Counted from the stretch's first letter, positions 1 through 9,895 are shown. The stretch: DNA of 64,000 bases from Winogradskyella vincentii (GCF_020166345.1 NZ_JAIUJS010000001.1:1-64000); one strand, 5' to 3'. Numbers and translations are program-made. The notes: a model not told the origin generated them from the sequence alone.

Positions 1-3000
1 ACCGTACCCGTAGCACCTGGTGCCAAGGTCGATGGGCTGATCGCTAGATCTACACTGCCCGTTAACGCATCATCTATTGCTATGTTGCTGATCGTAACGT
101 TACCAGTGTTGTCAACGCTGAACGTATACGTGATCTCGTCACCTAAGCTCGCTCCTGCTGGGCCTACGTCCGTAGTGATCGCTGAGGTCTTGGTCAGTTC
201 AATCGACGGGTTCTGGCTTGCATTTAATGTCTCGCTCTCGTCGCTTTCAACAGTTGCATCACCAGTACCGTCATTATCAGTATCTGCTAAACCCTCACCC
301 TCAGCTGTATTTGTATAAGAACCGTTATCAATGTCGGCCTGCGTCACGGTGTGCGTTGCAGTATAGGTCCATACCTCACCAACTGATAAAATACCGTCAG
401 AATCAATGTCACTTGCCGCAACCAGAGTAGGCCCAGTTGTGGCCGTAGCATCAACCACAGTTGGATTGTATACCGTAACATTACCGTTGTTGGTAAGAGT
501 GATTGTATAATTAATCACCTGGCCTACAGTGTTATATTCCGTTAATGCACCACCATCGATATCAACAAAAGTTTTGACAGTTGATATACTTGGAGTAATA
601 ATACAAGCTGAATTATCCAAAGGATCAACAGTTGCTATATTTGAGCCAAGAGAATAGTCTACTCCTGTTTCAGTAACGAGTCCGTTGCCATCTACTGATG
701 CTGGATCTGGTTCACCAAATTGTCCACCGTCAGTACCTGAAGCAAATGGACTAGCATAAGCCTCGTTAGCATCAGGACAGCTATCGCCATCACTATCAGT
801 ATTTTGAAAATCAAAACTTCCATCACCTCCTGTATCAATAGGTATGGTTACTTCAGTTGCATCGTCAACACCGTTACCATTACCATCGTTAAACACTGCA
901 TCATTACTATCAATAATACCATCTCCATTAGTATCTAAAGATCCGTTTCCAGCTTCATCAATATCATATATACCATCATTGTCAGCATCTAAATCAAAAG
1001 CATCGTCAATTCCGTCACCGTCAGTATCATTACTCAAGCAATATTGCATTTCATAGAACTGTAATTCAACATTAGCAAATTCATTACCAGCTTGATTACC
1101 TACATAAACAGTTATCTGGGTAACAGGTCCAAGAACTTCAACGGCAATACTATTTGAAGGTGCATTTGCATTAGCTGAGGCACCTGTAACCGCAGATTGA
1201 TTCGCAATTGTAAGGTTTGCTCCTACATTAATGTCAGATAAATTAACAGGAATATTTTCTGTACCATTAACTGCAATAAAATCCGCTCTATCGAAATTAT
1301 CAAGTCCACCTACTTTAAAGTTGACATTATAGACAGGCTCTGAGAATATAAATAAATATCTTACGACTTCACCTTCAGGAAATGTTGTACCGTCTGCTAT
1401 TGTGTTTATATACTCACCATCTGGCAAAATTGCTGGATTATTCTGATTTGTTATACCGCTTAAACTCCAAGCAGACCCACCATAGGGCTCATAACCAAAT
1501 GTTACACTAGCTCCACCATAGGAATATACATTAGGTATAAATTCGGCATTGAAATTTGATCCAGTATTATCTGAAAATGTTTGACCTAATGGAATTGGGC
1601 CTGATGAACAATTTTGTTCATAAATATCTAATATACCGTCATTGTCGTTATCTTCATCACATATGTCTGATACACCATCTCCATCTGTGTCAGTATTTCC
1701 TGAGACAAGAGCATTACATGGATCACAAACTGCAGATATGGAAGGATCTGTTACTGCTGCATTGGTACCTATATCATAATCCACTAGTAAGCCTAGATCT
1801 ACTAATCCTGAGGCATCAACGTTTGCGGGATCTGGAAAATTAAACTGCCCATCATCAATTCCTGCGGCGGTCACATTACCATAAGCTTCATTTGCATCAG
1901 GACAACCGTCACCATCACTATCCGTATTTTGATAATCAAAACTTCCATCGGATAAAGTATCAATCGGTGTAATTCCTGTACCTGCTGACCCAGGAATTCC
2001 ACTTGGGCCAACAGCACCGTCAGCCTGACCATCATTGTTTGCATCTGCACCACCTACCTCATCAACGTCATAAATTCCATCATTATCAGAATCTAAATCT
2101 AATATATCTATAACTCCATCACCGTCTGTATCTAGAGGAAGGCAATATTCCATTTCATAGAATTGTACTTCTACATTTTCAAATTCGTTGCCATCTTGGT
2201 TTCCTACATCTATAATTATTTGAGTTACTGGACCATCTACCTGAATTGCTATACTGTTTGACGGAGCATTTGCAATAGCTGATGCAGCAGTAACTGCACT
2301 TTGTCCGTTTATTGTTAGGTTTGCTCCAACATTTATATCTGAAATATTAACCGGAACGTTATCCGTCCCATTAGTTGCAGAGAAATCTGCTCTATCAGCA
2401 TTATCAAGTCCGCCAACTTTAAAATTAACATTGTATACAGGTTCAGAGAAGATAAAATAATAACGTACATGTTCATTTTCTGGGAATGTGGTACCGTCTG
2501 CTATTGTATTTATGTACTCACCATCTGGTAATATTACAGGATTATTCTGATTTGTTATACCACTAAGACTCCAAGCTGAACCTCCATAAGGTTCGTAACC
2601 AAACGTTACACTTGCGCCACCATAGGCATATACATTTGGAATAAATTCTGCATTAAAATTAGAACCAGTGTTATCAGAAAAAGTTTGGCCTAAAGCCAAT
2701 GGACCAGGAGCACAATTAAGATCAACTGTGTCTAAGATACCATCATTATCATCATCTTCATCACAGACATCAGAAATACCATCACCATCTGTGTCTACAT
2801 TTCCGGAAGCAATAGCGTCACAATCATCAACAATAACAATTGTTGCAATTGCTGTATCACAAATTGTATTATCTGCGGTTAAACAAATCTGATATTCTAC
2901 ATTATAAGTTCCCGGAGTCGCGCCAAACGGCACATCAATTGTTCCGTTATTATTAATAACAACTCCTATTAAACCATCATCATTTGAAATATTAATATTA

Positions 3001-6000
3001 TTGTCAATCAATGCATTTGTTGCTGGCGTCGTTCCATTTGCATCGTCATTGGTGAATACGGTAGAAGTTGTTCCACCGGCGCTACCGAACGTAGTTGCAC
3101 TAAAGTCGTCGTTGTTAGCTGTGATTGTTAGAGCAGCACAAGCTGATGTATCTCCCGCATCCGTTACGGCACTATTTGTACCTAATGTATAATCTACTCC
3201 TACTTCTGTTACCAATCCATTTAAAGGATTTATAGATGCCGGATCTGGTTCACCAAATTGACCATCATCTGATCCTGCTGCGGCTCCACTTGAATATGCT
3301 TCATTTGCATCTGGACATCCGTCACCATCACTATCTGTATTTTGGAAATCGTAACTACCATCAGTTAAGGTATCTACAGGTGTTGTTACTTCTGCATCAT
3401 CATCTGTACCATTAGTATTTGTATCGGTAAAACCAGTATCATTACTATCTATTACACCATCATTATTGTCATCTAAAGCACCATTTCCAGCTTCGTCTAC
3501 ATCATATATACCATCATTATCAGAATCTAAATCTAAATAGTCATCAATACCATCACCATCAGTATCTTCACAATCCGAAATAACAAATAATTGAATATTA
3601 TCTATAAAGTTTCCTGTACTTGAAGATCCCGATGCACTAGAAACCCATGCAAAACTTAATCTCGTTGTTGTTTGACCTGCAGGTACTGTATAAGTACCAG
3701 AATGTGCTGTCCAAGATGCATCTGCTGCCGATGTGAAATTTCCTTGGCTTACTAATGCACCAGTGGCATCACCAATTAATAGCGTCATAACATCTTCTAC
3801 GGCACTACCAGCAAAACCGGTTCGTTTACGATGCGCAAAAGACCATTGTAACACATCTCCAGGAGTTGTAACTACATCTTGATATAATCCATCATTTGTT
3901 GTAGCATTAATTTCAGCCCATTGCGTGCCTGTGTAGGCCACGCCACCAACATCATTTCCAGCCGCTTGTGTATTATGCCATACTTCTAAATGGTTGTTTA
4001 CTGCATCTGCACTTTCCCAATTTGGTATGTTAGAAGCATCACCCTTCCATATACCTAAAGTTGGAACTACATCTGTTGAACCATCATTATCTAACAATAA
4101 AATATCATTATCCTCAAAATCTCCATTTAACAATTGAGGGCTATTGAAAGCAGTACATTCAATGGTGTCTAAAATACCATCATTATCATCATCAAGATCT
4201 GCTATATCTTCGATGCCATCACCATCAATATCTCCAAGCACAAATACTCTTACCTGTGCTGTCGTTGTTGAACAATTTGAAGCATTTGGCGGCACCTCAC
4301 ATATTTCGTATATAATTGTATAAATTCCGGGAGGAACTGTTGGATTAACAGTAACTTCTCCGTTAGTTACATTAAGTTGTACTCCTGGATCAGATGTACT
4401 TATTTGGGTAATATCTACTGTTGACGTGGTAGGTACGCTACCATTTAAATCATCATTTGCCAATACATTAGGTACGACTACTCCTCCTACATTTTCCACA
4501 ACTTGACCTACATCATCCGATGCTGTAATTACGGATCCCACAGGATTAACTGTAACTACTGAACTTTGAGTTTCAATTATACAAGGATTATTTAGATGCG
4601 TAATCGTCACCGTATATGTCCCTGAATCTGTTGTTGAAGCAGATGCAATGTTAAACGTAGCGTTATTACCTCCTACTGAAATCGCTCCCGTACCATCATC
4701 AAATGTCCATGCATATTGTAAATTTGCAGATTCGTCTGATACATTTCCAGGTACCGAATAGTCTGGATCAAATGGTGCTGCTAAATCCCAAGCTATTGTG
4801 CTTTGTGCGGTTGCATCTGAGGTTAATGTTAATGCATCTCCACTATTTAAAGTTAAAGTTGCTGGTGGATTTGCACCTGCAATGTATTGTAAAGGCACTA
4901 TCTCGTCTCCTGTTACTCCATCATAACTACCTACAGCTATTGCGCCTCCAGTAGTTACTTGGCCAAATGAATTGAAACCATCTCCATCTAAAATACCATC
5001 ACCACCAGCAGGCACTACATCTGTTCCTCCAGATTCTAGTACATCTGGACACCCATCATTATCACTATCTGTATCTAAATAATCTGCAAAACCATCACCG
5101 TCTGTATCGCAATCTGCAACGGTACCTACAATAAGGTCACCTCCTGGGAACGCAATTTCATCCCAGCCACCGTGTTGTGTTGTATGACCTTCAAATTGCA
5201 TATATCTGAAGGTAATAGGTGCTGTAAAGGTAACATCGGTTGCAGTGTCGGTACCAAAAGGTACTACTAAGGTTGATTGTCCATTAGTAACAGCATTTAA
5301 ATATCCCACACCACCGTTTTGTCCATCGGTATTAGCATCGCCAGAAGGATCTGTACTATCATAACTTACATATACTTGTACAGGGGTATCCTCACCACTA
5401 GTATTTGCCTGCAGTGTAATTACCGTACCGGCAGCCACCTCTTGCCCTAGATTAATCTCCATGAAATCATCTACGTGCATCCTTAACGGCTGTGGTGTCC
5501 CATCAATTATATTTCTTGGATCATCAGCAGCATATGGAGGACTTGTTGTTAAAGCAAAACTAGGATCGTAATGCGCAGCGCGTCCACCTGTTTTTGTTTG
5601 TGCATAACCATGAACTGCCGTAGCCGTAAATGGCTGTGGTCTTGGAATACCACATTCTTCTAAATCTAAAATACCATCATTATCATCATCTTGATCGTCA
5701 CGATCTTGAACACCGTCATTATCGATATCAAAGAAACATTCTTGGATGGTTCTTGTATAGTCAGAACCAAGAGCATCTAATCCAAATTTTTTGCCATCAT
5801 CTCCGGCATGAACATATTGCACATATTCAAAGAAAAATGGAACTGCTACAATAAACTCATCATTTGCATTTAAATCAGCCGATGTTATGGCTGCAACTTG
5901 TATATAATTTACACCATCTCTTGAAGCAAGTAAATTTACCGTTAGGTCATTCTCAAATTTAGAAAAATAGGTTGTCAGTGTTGAACCTCCTGGAGAGAGT

Positions 6001-7124
6001 CCCGCCATTTGAAAGATAGCACCGTCATTAATTAGTTGAAAATCACCAGTTCCACTCCCATCTGATCCACCGAGTGCTTCATCATCACAATCTGTCTCTG
6101 TTGTTCCTGATATTACACAGGTAAGTGCATCGAATGCATTATAAGTCCCAGATTCTGTTGCATTCACTATATAAGATCCTGAAGGACAGGTTATATCACT
6201 ACACTCGCTAGGAGCGGTCATTATATTAGTATCTGTTATACTACAACCTCCGTCTGCAGAAAAATTAGCTGTTAGTGAAATAGCAGACCCATCTGCTGTA
6301 AATACCACGTCTTGAAACGTATAGGAAGTCGCTCCAATAGATCCAACCGGAACCGAAACATTTGCACTACCCGACAAGTTTAGTGTACCTGTTGTTTTTG
6401 GGTTAGCATATGTTACAGTGATATCTGCAGTAAATGTATCATCTCCTGTATATTCTGGTGTTCCGTTATCAGAACATGCTTGTACATCGGATTCATCTAT
6501 GGCAGTAATATCACAATTTAAAGATAAATCTACGCCATCTATAAAATTCCAAGTTTTATCACAAGTCCCAGTAGACTTTATTTCTAAAAGAAAAGAACCT
6601 GAAGTAGAAGGCGTAAACGTAAATCTTGGACGCGTCCATACATCTTCTGAAGCCGGTGCCGCAAAGGTACCAATTACAGATCCATCTAAAAGCACTTCTA
6701 ACCCTGGTGTACAAGGAGTTTCACCATTATCTGTTTCTATTAAATAATCTAAGGAAAAAGAATATAATTCTCCACCAACAACCGTTACATTTTGAGTAAT
6801 TCCTTCAACGGTTGTACCACTGTCAACCGTCAACCCTATATAACAAGTGCCATCTGGTGAAGCACCTCTGTTTTGATTACTACCATCCCATCTTCTTTCT
6901 ACCGATGTAGATAAATCTGGCGCTCCAATTTTACCCCAACTATCTGGAGCAAGATCTTCTGTAGAATCTGTAGCTGTACAATCTACACTAGATTCTAATA
7001 AACCTGGATTGGTTATTAAATTTTGTGCTGTTAAACCTTGTGACCCTATTAGGGTTAAAATCCCAAATAGTGTTGCGATTTTGATTTGCTTTAGAGAAAA
7101 CATGAATCGGGTAAAGATTTTCAT
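1..7124 (-). CDS. Giant secreted surface protein with TSP3-like calcium repeats and DUF11 repeats (3' end beyond window)
   Basis: Open on the minus strand from ATG at 7124 to the left edge, about 2374 codons with no stop; I checked the frame at several points and it is continuous. The N-terminus (MKIFTRFMF...LTLIGSQGLTAQ) is a signal peptide, followed by NLITNPGLLES, a carbohydrate-binding-like opening. Blocks of the D-x-D-x-D-G-D/I type (for example DDDNDGILDLEE near 5650-5735, others near 5020-5130, 4160-4245, 3395-3575, 2725-2815, 2005-2135, 1615-1710 and 890-1040) resemble thrombospondin type 3 calcium-binding repeats. A module of about 190 residues occurs twice (2143-2714 and 1039-1610). 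The last ~200 visible residues are DUF11-like (NYTITLTNNGNVTV, ITYTFSVDNTGNVTI). Size and domains suit an adhesin exported by the type 9 system, but the C-terminal sorting domain would lie outside the window, so that is inference. Confidence 0.85.
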   Translation of the reverse strand, partial: MKIFTRFMFSLKQIKIATLFGILTLIGSQGLTAQNLITNPGLLESSVDCTATDSTEDLAPDSWGKIGAPDLSTSVERRWDGSNQNRGASPDGTCYIGLTVDSGTTVEGITQNVTVVGGELYSFSLDYLIETDNGETPCTPGLEVLLDGSVIGTFAAPASEDVWTRPRFTFTPSTSGSFLLEIKSTGTCDKTWNFIDGVDLSLNCDITAIDESDVQACSDNGTPEYTGDDTFTADITVTYANPKTTGTLNLSGSANVSVPVGSIGATSYTFQDVVFTADGSAISLTANFSADGGCSITDTNIMTAPSECSDITCPSGSYIVNATESGTYNAFDALTCVISGTTETDCDDEALGGSDGSGTGDFQLINDGAIFQMAGLSPGGSTLTTYFSKFENDLTVNLLASRDGVNYIQVAAITSADLNANDEFIVAVPFFFEYVQYVHAGDDGKKFGLDALGSDYTRTIQECFFDIDNDGVQDRDDQDDDNDGILDLEECGIPRPQPFTATAVHGYAQTKTGGRAAHYDPSFALTTSPPYAADDPRNIIDGTPQPLRMHVDDFMEINLGQEVAAGTVITLQANTSGEDTPVQVYVSYDSTDPSGDANTDGQNGGVGYLNAVTNGQSTLVVPFGTDTATDVTFTAPITFRYMQFEGHTTQHGGWDEIAFPGGDLIVGTVADCDTDGDGFADYLDTDSDNDGCPDVLESGGTDVVPAGGDGILDGDGFNSFGQVTTGGAIAVGSYDGVTGDEIVPLQYIAGANPPATLTLNSGDALTLTSDATAQSTIAWDLAAPFDPDYSVPGNVSDESANLQYAWTFDDGTGAISVGGNNATFNIASASTTDSGTYTVTITHLNNPCIIETQSSVVTVNPVGSVITASDDVGQVVENVGGVVVPNVLANDDLNGSVPTTSTVDITQISTSDPGVQLNVTNGEVTVNPTVPPGIYTIIYEICEVPPNASNCSTTTAQVRVFVLGDIDGDGIEDIADLDDDNDGILDTIECTAFNSPQLLNGDFEDNDILLLDNDGSTDVVPTLGIWKGDASNIPNWESADAVNNHLEVWHNTQAAGNDVGGVAYTGTQWAEINATTNDGLYQDVVTTPGDVLQWSFAHRKRTGFAGSAVEDVMTLLIGDATGALVSQGNFTSAADASWTAHSGTYTVPAGQTTTRLSFAWVSSASGSSSTGNFIDNIQLFVISDCEDTDGDGIDDYLDLDSDNDGIYDVDEAGNGALDDNNDGVIDSNDTGFTDTNTNGTDDDAEVTTPVDTLTDGSYDFQNTDSDGDGCPDANEAYSSGAAAGSDDGQFGEPDPASINPLNGLVTEVGVDYTLGTNSAVTDAGDTSACAALTITANNDDFSATTFGSAGGTTSTVFTNDDANGTTPATNALIDNNINISNDDGLIGVVINNNGTIDVPFGATPGTYNVEYQICLTADNTICDTAIATIVIVDDCDAIASGNVDTDGDGISDVCDEDDDNDGILDTVDLNCAPGPLALGQTFSDNTGSNFNAEFIPNVYAYGGASVTFGYEPYGGSAWSLSGITNQNNPVILPDGEYINTIADGTTFPENEHVRYYFIFSEPVYNVNFKVGGLDNADRADFSATNGTDNVPVNISDINVGANLTINGQSAVTAASAIANAPSNSIAIQVDGPVTQIIIDVGNQDGNEFENVEVQFYEMEYCLPLDTDGDGVIDILDLDSDNDGIYDVDEVGGADANNDGQADGAVGPSGIPGSAGTGITPIDTLSDGSFDYQNTDSDGDGCPDANEAYGNVTAAGIDDGQFNFPDPANVDASGLVDLGLLVDYDIGTNAAVTDPSISAVCDPCNALVSGNTDTDGDGVSDICDEDNDNDGILDIYEQNCSSGPIPLGQTFSDNTGSNFNAEFIPNVYSYGGASVTFGYEPYGGSAWSLSGITNQNNPAILPDGEYINTIADGTTFPEGEVVRYLFIFSEPVYNVNFKVGGLDNFDRADFIAVNGTENIPVNLSDINVGANLTIANQSAVTGASANANAPSNSIAVEVLGPVTQITVYVGNQAGNEFANVELQFYEMQYCLSNDTDGDGIDDAFDLDADNDGIYDIDEAGNGSLDTNGDGIIDSNDAVFNDGNGNGVDDATEVTIPIDTGGDGSFDFQNTDSDGDSCPDANEAYASPFASGTDGGQFGEPDPASVDGNGLVTETGVDYSLGSNIATVDPLDNSACIITPSISTVKTFVDIDGGALTEYNTVGQVINYTITLTNNGNVTVYNPTVVDATATTGPTLVAASDIDSDGILSVGEVWTYTATHTVTQADIDNGSYTNTAEGEGLADTDNDGTGDATVESDESETLNASQNPSIELTKTSAITTDVGPAGASLGDEITYTFSVDNTGNVTISNIAIDDALTGSVDLAISPSTLAPGATGT
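1039..1610 (-). repeat. Internal module copy B of the giant surface protein
   Basis: Second copy of the module at 2143-2714, beginning LGQTFSDNTGSNFNAEF and ending FYEMQYCL. It is flanked on both sides by TSP3-like repeats, so the duplicated unit is probably the whole cassette of TSP3 plus module. Confidence 0.85.
2143..2714 (-). repeat. Internal module copy A of the giant surface protein
   Basis: Encodes a ~190-residue module beginning LGQTFSDNTGSNFNAEF and ending FYEMEYCL. It lies exactly 1104 bp from copy B, and the same offset holds at both ends of the module, so there is no net indel. Protein identity is very high while many third codon positions differ, which points to an older duplication held under selection. 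Confidence 0.85.
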
Positions 7125-7683
7125 ATTACTGTTGGTTGTTATGTTCTTTTGAAATGTATTGTGTATACCGCGTAACGGTAAATGTCTTAACGATCTATGT
7201 GTAGAAACGATTGGGGTAATTTTTTTCATATTTCTATGCGGTTGATGTATTTTTCATAGCAATATTATCGATATAAATTTTATCGATAATACGCAAATAT
7301 ATTCGTTTAAATGCAAAATACAAATATTTCAGTAAGAAAAATTGCATTAAATATTTTAACATTTTTCTTTTTTAAAAGAAATCGTTATTAAATATAAGTC
7401 GCTAAAAAACAGAAAATTACTACTAAAGGCCACTAGAGCAACGTCTCAATCCACAAAAGAAGATGTAGGTAATTAAAGTTGTTATTTTGGGACAAATATT
7501 TAAGGTAAATTTCAATTTGTTAAAAATACTTTAAAAATTCAAGGGCAAAGTAACCTATGATTACGGGATTTCCGTAAATATTCGTTGAAATTATAAATTA
7601 AACGGTTGAAATACAGGTTTTTCTTCTCTTACACAATTCCCAAGATTTATCCTTTTAAACGAAATAAAACCGGATGAAACTAT
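7125..7683. other. AT-rich intergenic region between the divergent surface-protein gene and prfC
   Basis: No gene is seen in these 560 bases. They separate two divergent genes and must hold both promoters. TACATTTC on the minus strand (7151-7158) is a 7/8 match to the Bacteroidota -7 element TAnnTTTG and could serve the surface gene. A perfect inverted repeat lies at 7264-7290. The rest is AT-rich and has no feature I can support. Confidence 0.5.
7264..7290. promoter_or_regulatory. Perfect 10-bp inverted repeat, possible operator
   Basis: ATTATCGATA, a 7-base spacer (TAAATTT), then TATCGATAAT. The dyad lies about 140 bp upstream of the giant surface-protein gene and about 420 bp upstream of prfC. 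No T-tract or GC-rich stem suggests termination, so a protein-binding site for control of the surface gene is the more likely reading. This is inference. Confidence 0.4.
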
Positions 7684-7691
7684 TAATTTTG
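7684..7691 (+). promoter_or_regulatory. Putative prfC promoter -7 element
   Basis: TAATTTTG is an exact match to the Bacteroidota sigma-ABfr -7 consensus TAnnTTTG. It sits 21 bases before the prfC ATG, which predicts a short leader. I see no clear TTG at the -33 position. Confidence 0.5.
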
Positions 7692-7712
7692 CCATTCTTG
7701 TAAAAAATAACA

Positions 7713-9302
7713 ATGAGTTTTCAATCTGAAATTAATAGACGTCGAACTTTTGGGATAATTTCTCACCCAGATGCTGGTAAAACTACACTAACGGAAAAAC
7801 TGCTGTTATTCGGTGGTGCCATCCAAGAAGCGGGTGCCGTAAAAAGTAACAAAATAAAGAAGGGGGCAACCAGTGATTTTATGGAGATTGAGCGCCAACG
7901 TGGTATCTCTGTGGCTACTTCAGTTTTGGCTTTTGAATATAACGGTATAAAGATTAATATTTTAGATACTCCAGGTCACAAAGATTTTGCAGAAGACACA
8001 TTTAGAACTTTAACCGCGGTAGATAGTGTCATAGTAGTCATAGATGTTGCAAAAGGGGTTGAGGAACAAACTGAAAAATTGGTTGAAGTTTGCAGAATGC
8101 GGAATATCCCGATGATTGTTTTTATTAATAAGCTAGACCGTGAGGGAAAAGATGCCTTTGACCTTTTAGATGAAGTAGAACAGAAATTAGGTCTGAGGGT
8201 GACACCTCTAAGTTTCCCTATTGGTATGGGATACGACTTTAAGGGTATCTATAATATTTGGGAAAAGAATATCAATCTTTTTACAGACGACAGCAAACAA
8301 CATATTAACGATACTTTAGAAATCTCTGATTTAAAATCTGAAGCGCTGGAAAAGCTAGTAGGTGAATCTGCCGCAAAGACTTTGCGTGAAGAGGTGGAAT
8401 TGGTTGAAGGTATTTATCCTGAATTTAACAAGGACGACTATCTCAATGGCGATTTGCAACCCGTATTCTTTGGTTCTGCCTTAAATAATTTTGGTGTAAG
8501 GGAATTACTTGATTGTTTTGTTGAGATTGCACCTAAACCTAGACCAAAGCATAGTGAGGAACGATTGGTAAAACCAGACGAAAATAAATTTACTGGTTTT
8601 GTTTTTAAAATACATGCCAATATGGATCCAAACCATAGAAATCGTTTGGCCTTTGTAAAGATTGTCTCGGGTGAGTTTAAGCGTAATACACCTTATTTAC
8701 ATGTAAGACATAATAAGAAATTGAAATTCTCAAGTCCTAATGCTTTTTTTGCAGAGAAAAAAGAGATTGTAGATATCTCCTACCCTGGTGATATAGTTGG
8801 TTTACAAGACACCGGAAATTTTAAAATTGGTGATACCCTTACAGAAGGTGAGATAATTAACTATAAGGGAATCCCGAGTTTTTCACCAGAACATTTTAGA
8901 TATATTAATAACGCTGATCCTATGAAGGCAAAGCAATTATTTAAAGGAATTGATCAGCTTATGGATGAAGGTGTAGCGCAGTTGTTCACACTAGATTATA
9001 ATGGTAGAAAAGTTATTGGTACCGTTGGCGCGTTACAATATGAAGTAATTCAATATAGGTTAGAACACGAGTATGGTGCAAAATGTACATACGAAAACCT
9101 CAATGTTCATAAAGCCTGTTGGGTGCAAACCAATGACGAAAAAAGTGAGGAGTTTAAAGAGTTCTTAAGAGTTAAGCAACGGTATTTAGCAAAAGATAAA
9201 CAAGGTCAATTGGTATTTTTAGCAGACTCTATGTTCTCATTACAGATGACACAGCAGAAATACCCGAGTATTACTTTCCATATGACTTCTGAATTTGACT
9301 AA
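7713..9302 (+). CDS. prfC: Peptide chain release factor 3 (RF3)
   Basis: A 529-residue translational GTPase that removes RF1/RF2 from the ribosome after peptide release. The GTPase motifs are clear: P-loop SHPDAGKTTLTEK (residues 17-29), the switch II motif DTPGH, and NKLD for guanine recognition. An EF-Tu-like domain 2 and the RF3-specific C-terminal domain follow, and the length equals the family norm of about 525-530. It stands alone on the plus strand, facing away from the surface-protein gene, with its own TAnnTTTG promoter element upstream. Confidence 0.97.
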   Translation: MSFQSEINRRRTFGIISHPDAGKTTLTEKLLLFGGAIQEAGAVKSNKIKKGATSDFMEIERQRGISVATSVLAFEYNGIKINILDTPGHKDFAEDTFRTLTAVDSVIVVIDVAKGVEEQTEKLVEVCRMRNIPMIVFINKLDREGKDAFDLLDEVEQKLGLRVTPLSFPIGMGYDFKGIYNIWEKNINLFTDDSKQHINDTLEISDLKSEALEKLVGESAAKTLREEVELVEGIYPEFNKDDYLNGDLQPVFFGSALNNFGVRELLDCFVEIAPKPRPKHSEERLVKPDENKFTGFVFKIHANMDPNHRNRLAFVKIVSGEFKRNTPYLHVRHNKKLKFSSPNAFFAEKKEIVDISYPGDIVGLQDTGNFKIGDTLTEGEIINYKGIPSFSPEHFRYINNADPMKAKQLFKGIDQLMDEGVAQLFTLDYNGRKVIGTVGALQYEVIQYRLEHEYGAKCTYENLNVHKACWVQTNDEKSEEFKEFLRVKQRYLAKDKQGQLVFLADSMFSLQMTQQKYPSITFHMTSEFD

Positions 9303-9444
9303 ATCCACTGTGCATTTCATCGAAACTAGTTATTAAAAGTGGTCCTTTAACGATAATATTTGCTATTGAACGATTTTTTATCGTATATTTTAGGGCAAAT
9401 TTTTTAAATTGATTTAAGATTAACCCCAAATTGATCTACTTATT

Positions 9445-9675
9445 ATGGAAACAAACCACAACGTTTTCAGTAATGATAAAATTACTGTAACCTACGAGCC
9501 ACGCTGTTGTATAAATGCCGAATTATGTGCAAGACAGCTTTCTGAAGTCTTTAGACATTCTGTAATTCCTTGGATAGATTTAGACGGCGCCAAAACCAAA
9601 AAAATTATTAAACAAATTAACAAGTGCCCATCGGGTGCATTAAAATATTATTTTAATCAAAAAGATGTAGCATAA
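9445..9675 (+). CDS. Small (4Fe-4S) mono-cluster domain protein (Fer4_19 type)
   Basis: A 76-residue protein. The core ITVTYEPRCCINAELCARQL with Cys21, Cys22 and Cys28 plus CPSGAL (Cys61) matches the divergent mono-cluster Fe-S domain often found as a short stand-alone protein or fused to an acetyltransferase. It probably binds one cluster and acts in electron transfer or sensing; the partner is unknown. A strong terminator follows directly, so it is monocistronic or the end of a prfC readthrough transcript. Confidence 0.8.
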   Translation: METNHNVFSNDKITVTYEPRCCINAELCARQLSEVFRHSVIPWIDLDGAKTKKIIKQINKCPSGALKYYFNQKDVA

Positions 9676-9700
9676 CTCATTTTGAAACTGAACTGCCAAA

Positions 9701-9736
9701 AAAAATACCCTTTAATTTTCATTAAAGGGTATTTTT
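9701..9736 (+). terminator. Rho-independent terminator after the Fe-S protein gene
   Basis: A 16-bp arm, AAAAATACCCTTTAAT (9701-9716), loop TTTC, and the perfect complement ending in a T-tract (9721-9736). Being symmetric, A-rich then T-rich, it could also act on minus-strand transcripts coming from the DUF3467 gene, which makes it bidirectional. Confidence 0.85.
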
Positions 9737-9895
9737 ATTTAAAATGCATTTTAAGCGATTTTTACTACATATTTAGTTAAAAGACATCCAAATACTAACA
9801 AATAATCTATAAATGTCTTAAAACGAATTAAAACAACTCATGTTTAATTTGTTTTATCTATGTATTATTTTTTTTAATAGATTTTATTTATGTTT

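Noticed and set aside
1615-5735. Regularly spaced repeats that could suggest a CRISPR array
   Set aside because: The repeats are coding TSP3-like D-x-D-x-D units with unequal spacing and sequence variation, and no cas gene is present.
82-6747. Many short plus-strand open frames in the left 7 kb
   Set aside because: They are complements of the continuous minus-strand giant gene. Their residue make-up (runs of Ser, His, Leu) comes from reading calcium-repeat codons backwards.
9350-9384. Weak ACGATAA/TTATCGT hairpin after prfC as its terminator
   Set aside because: The stem is only 7 bp with a long loop and no T-tract directly after it; I could not support it.
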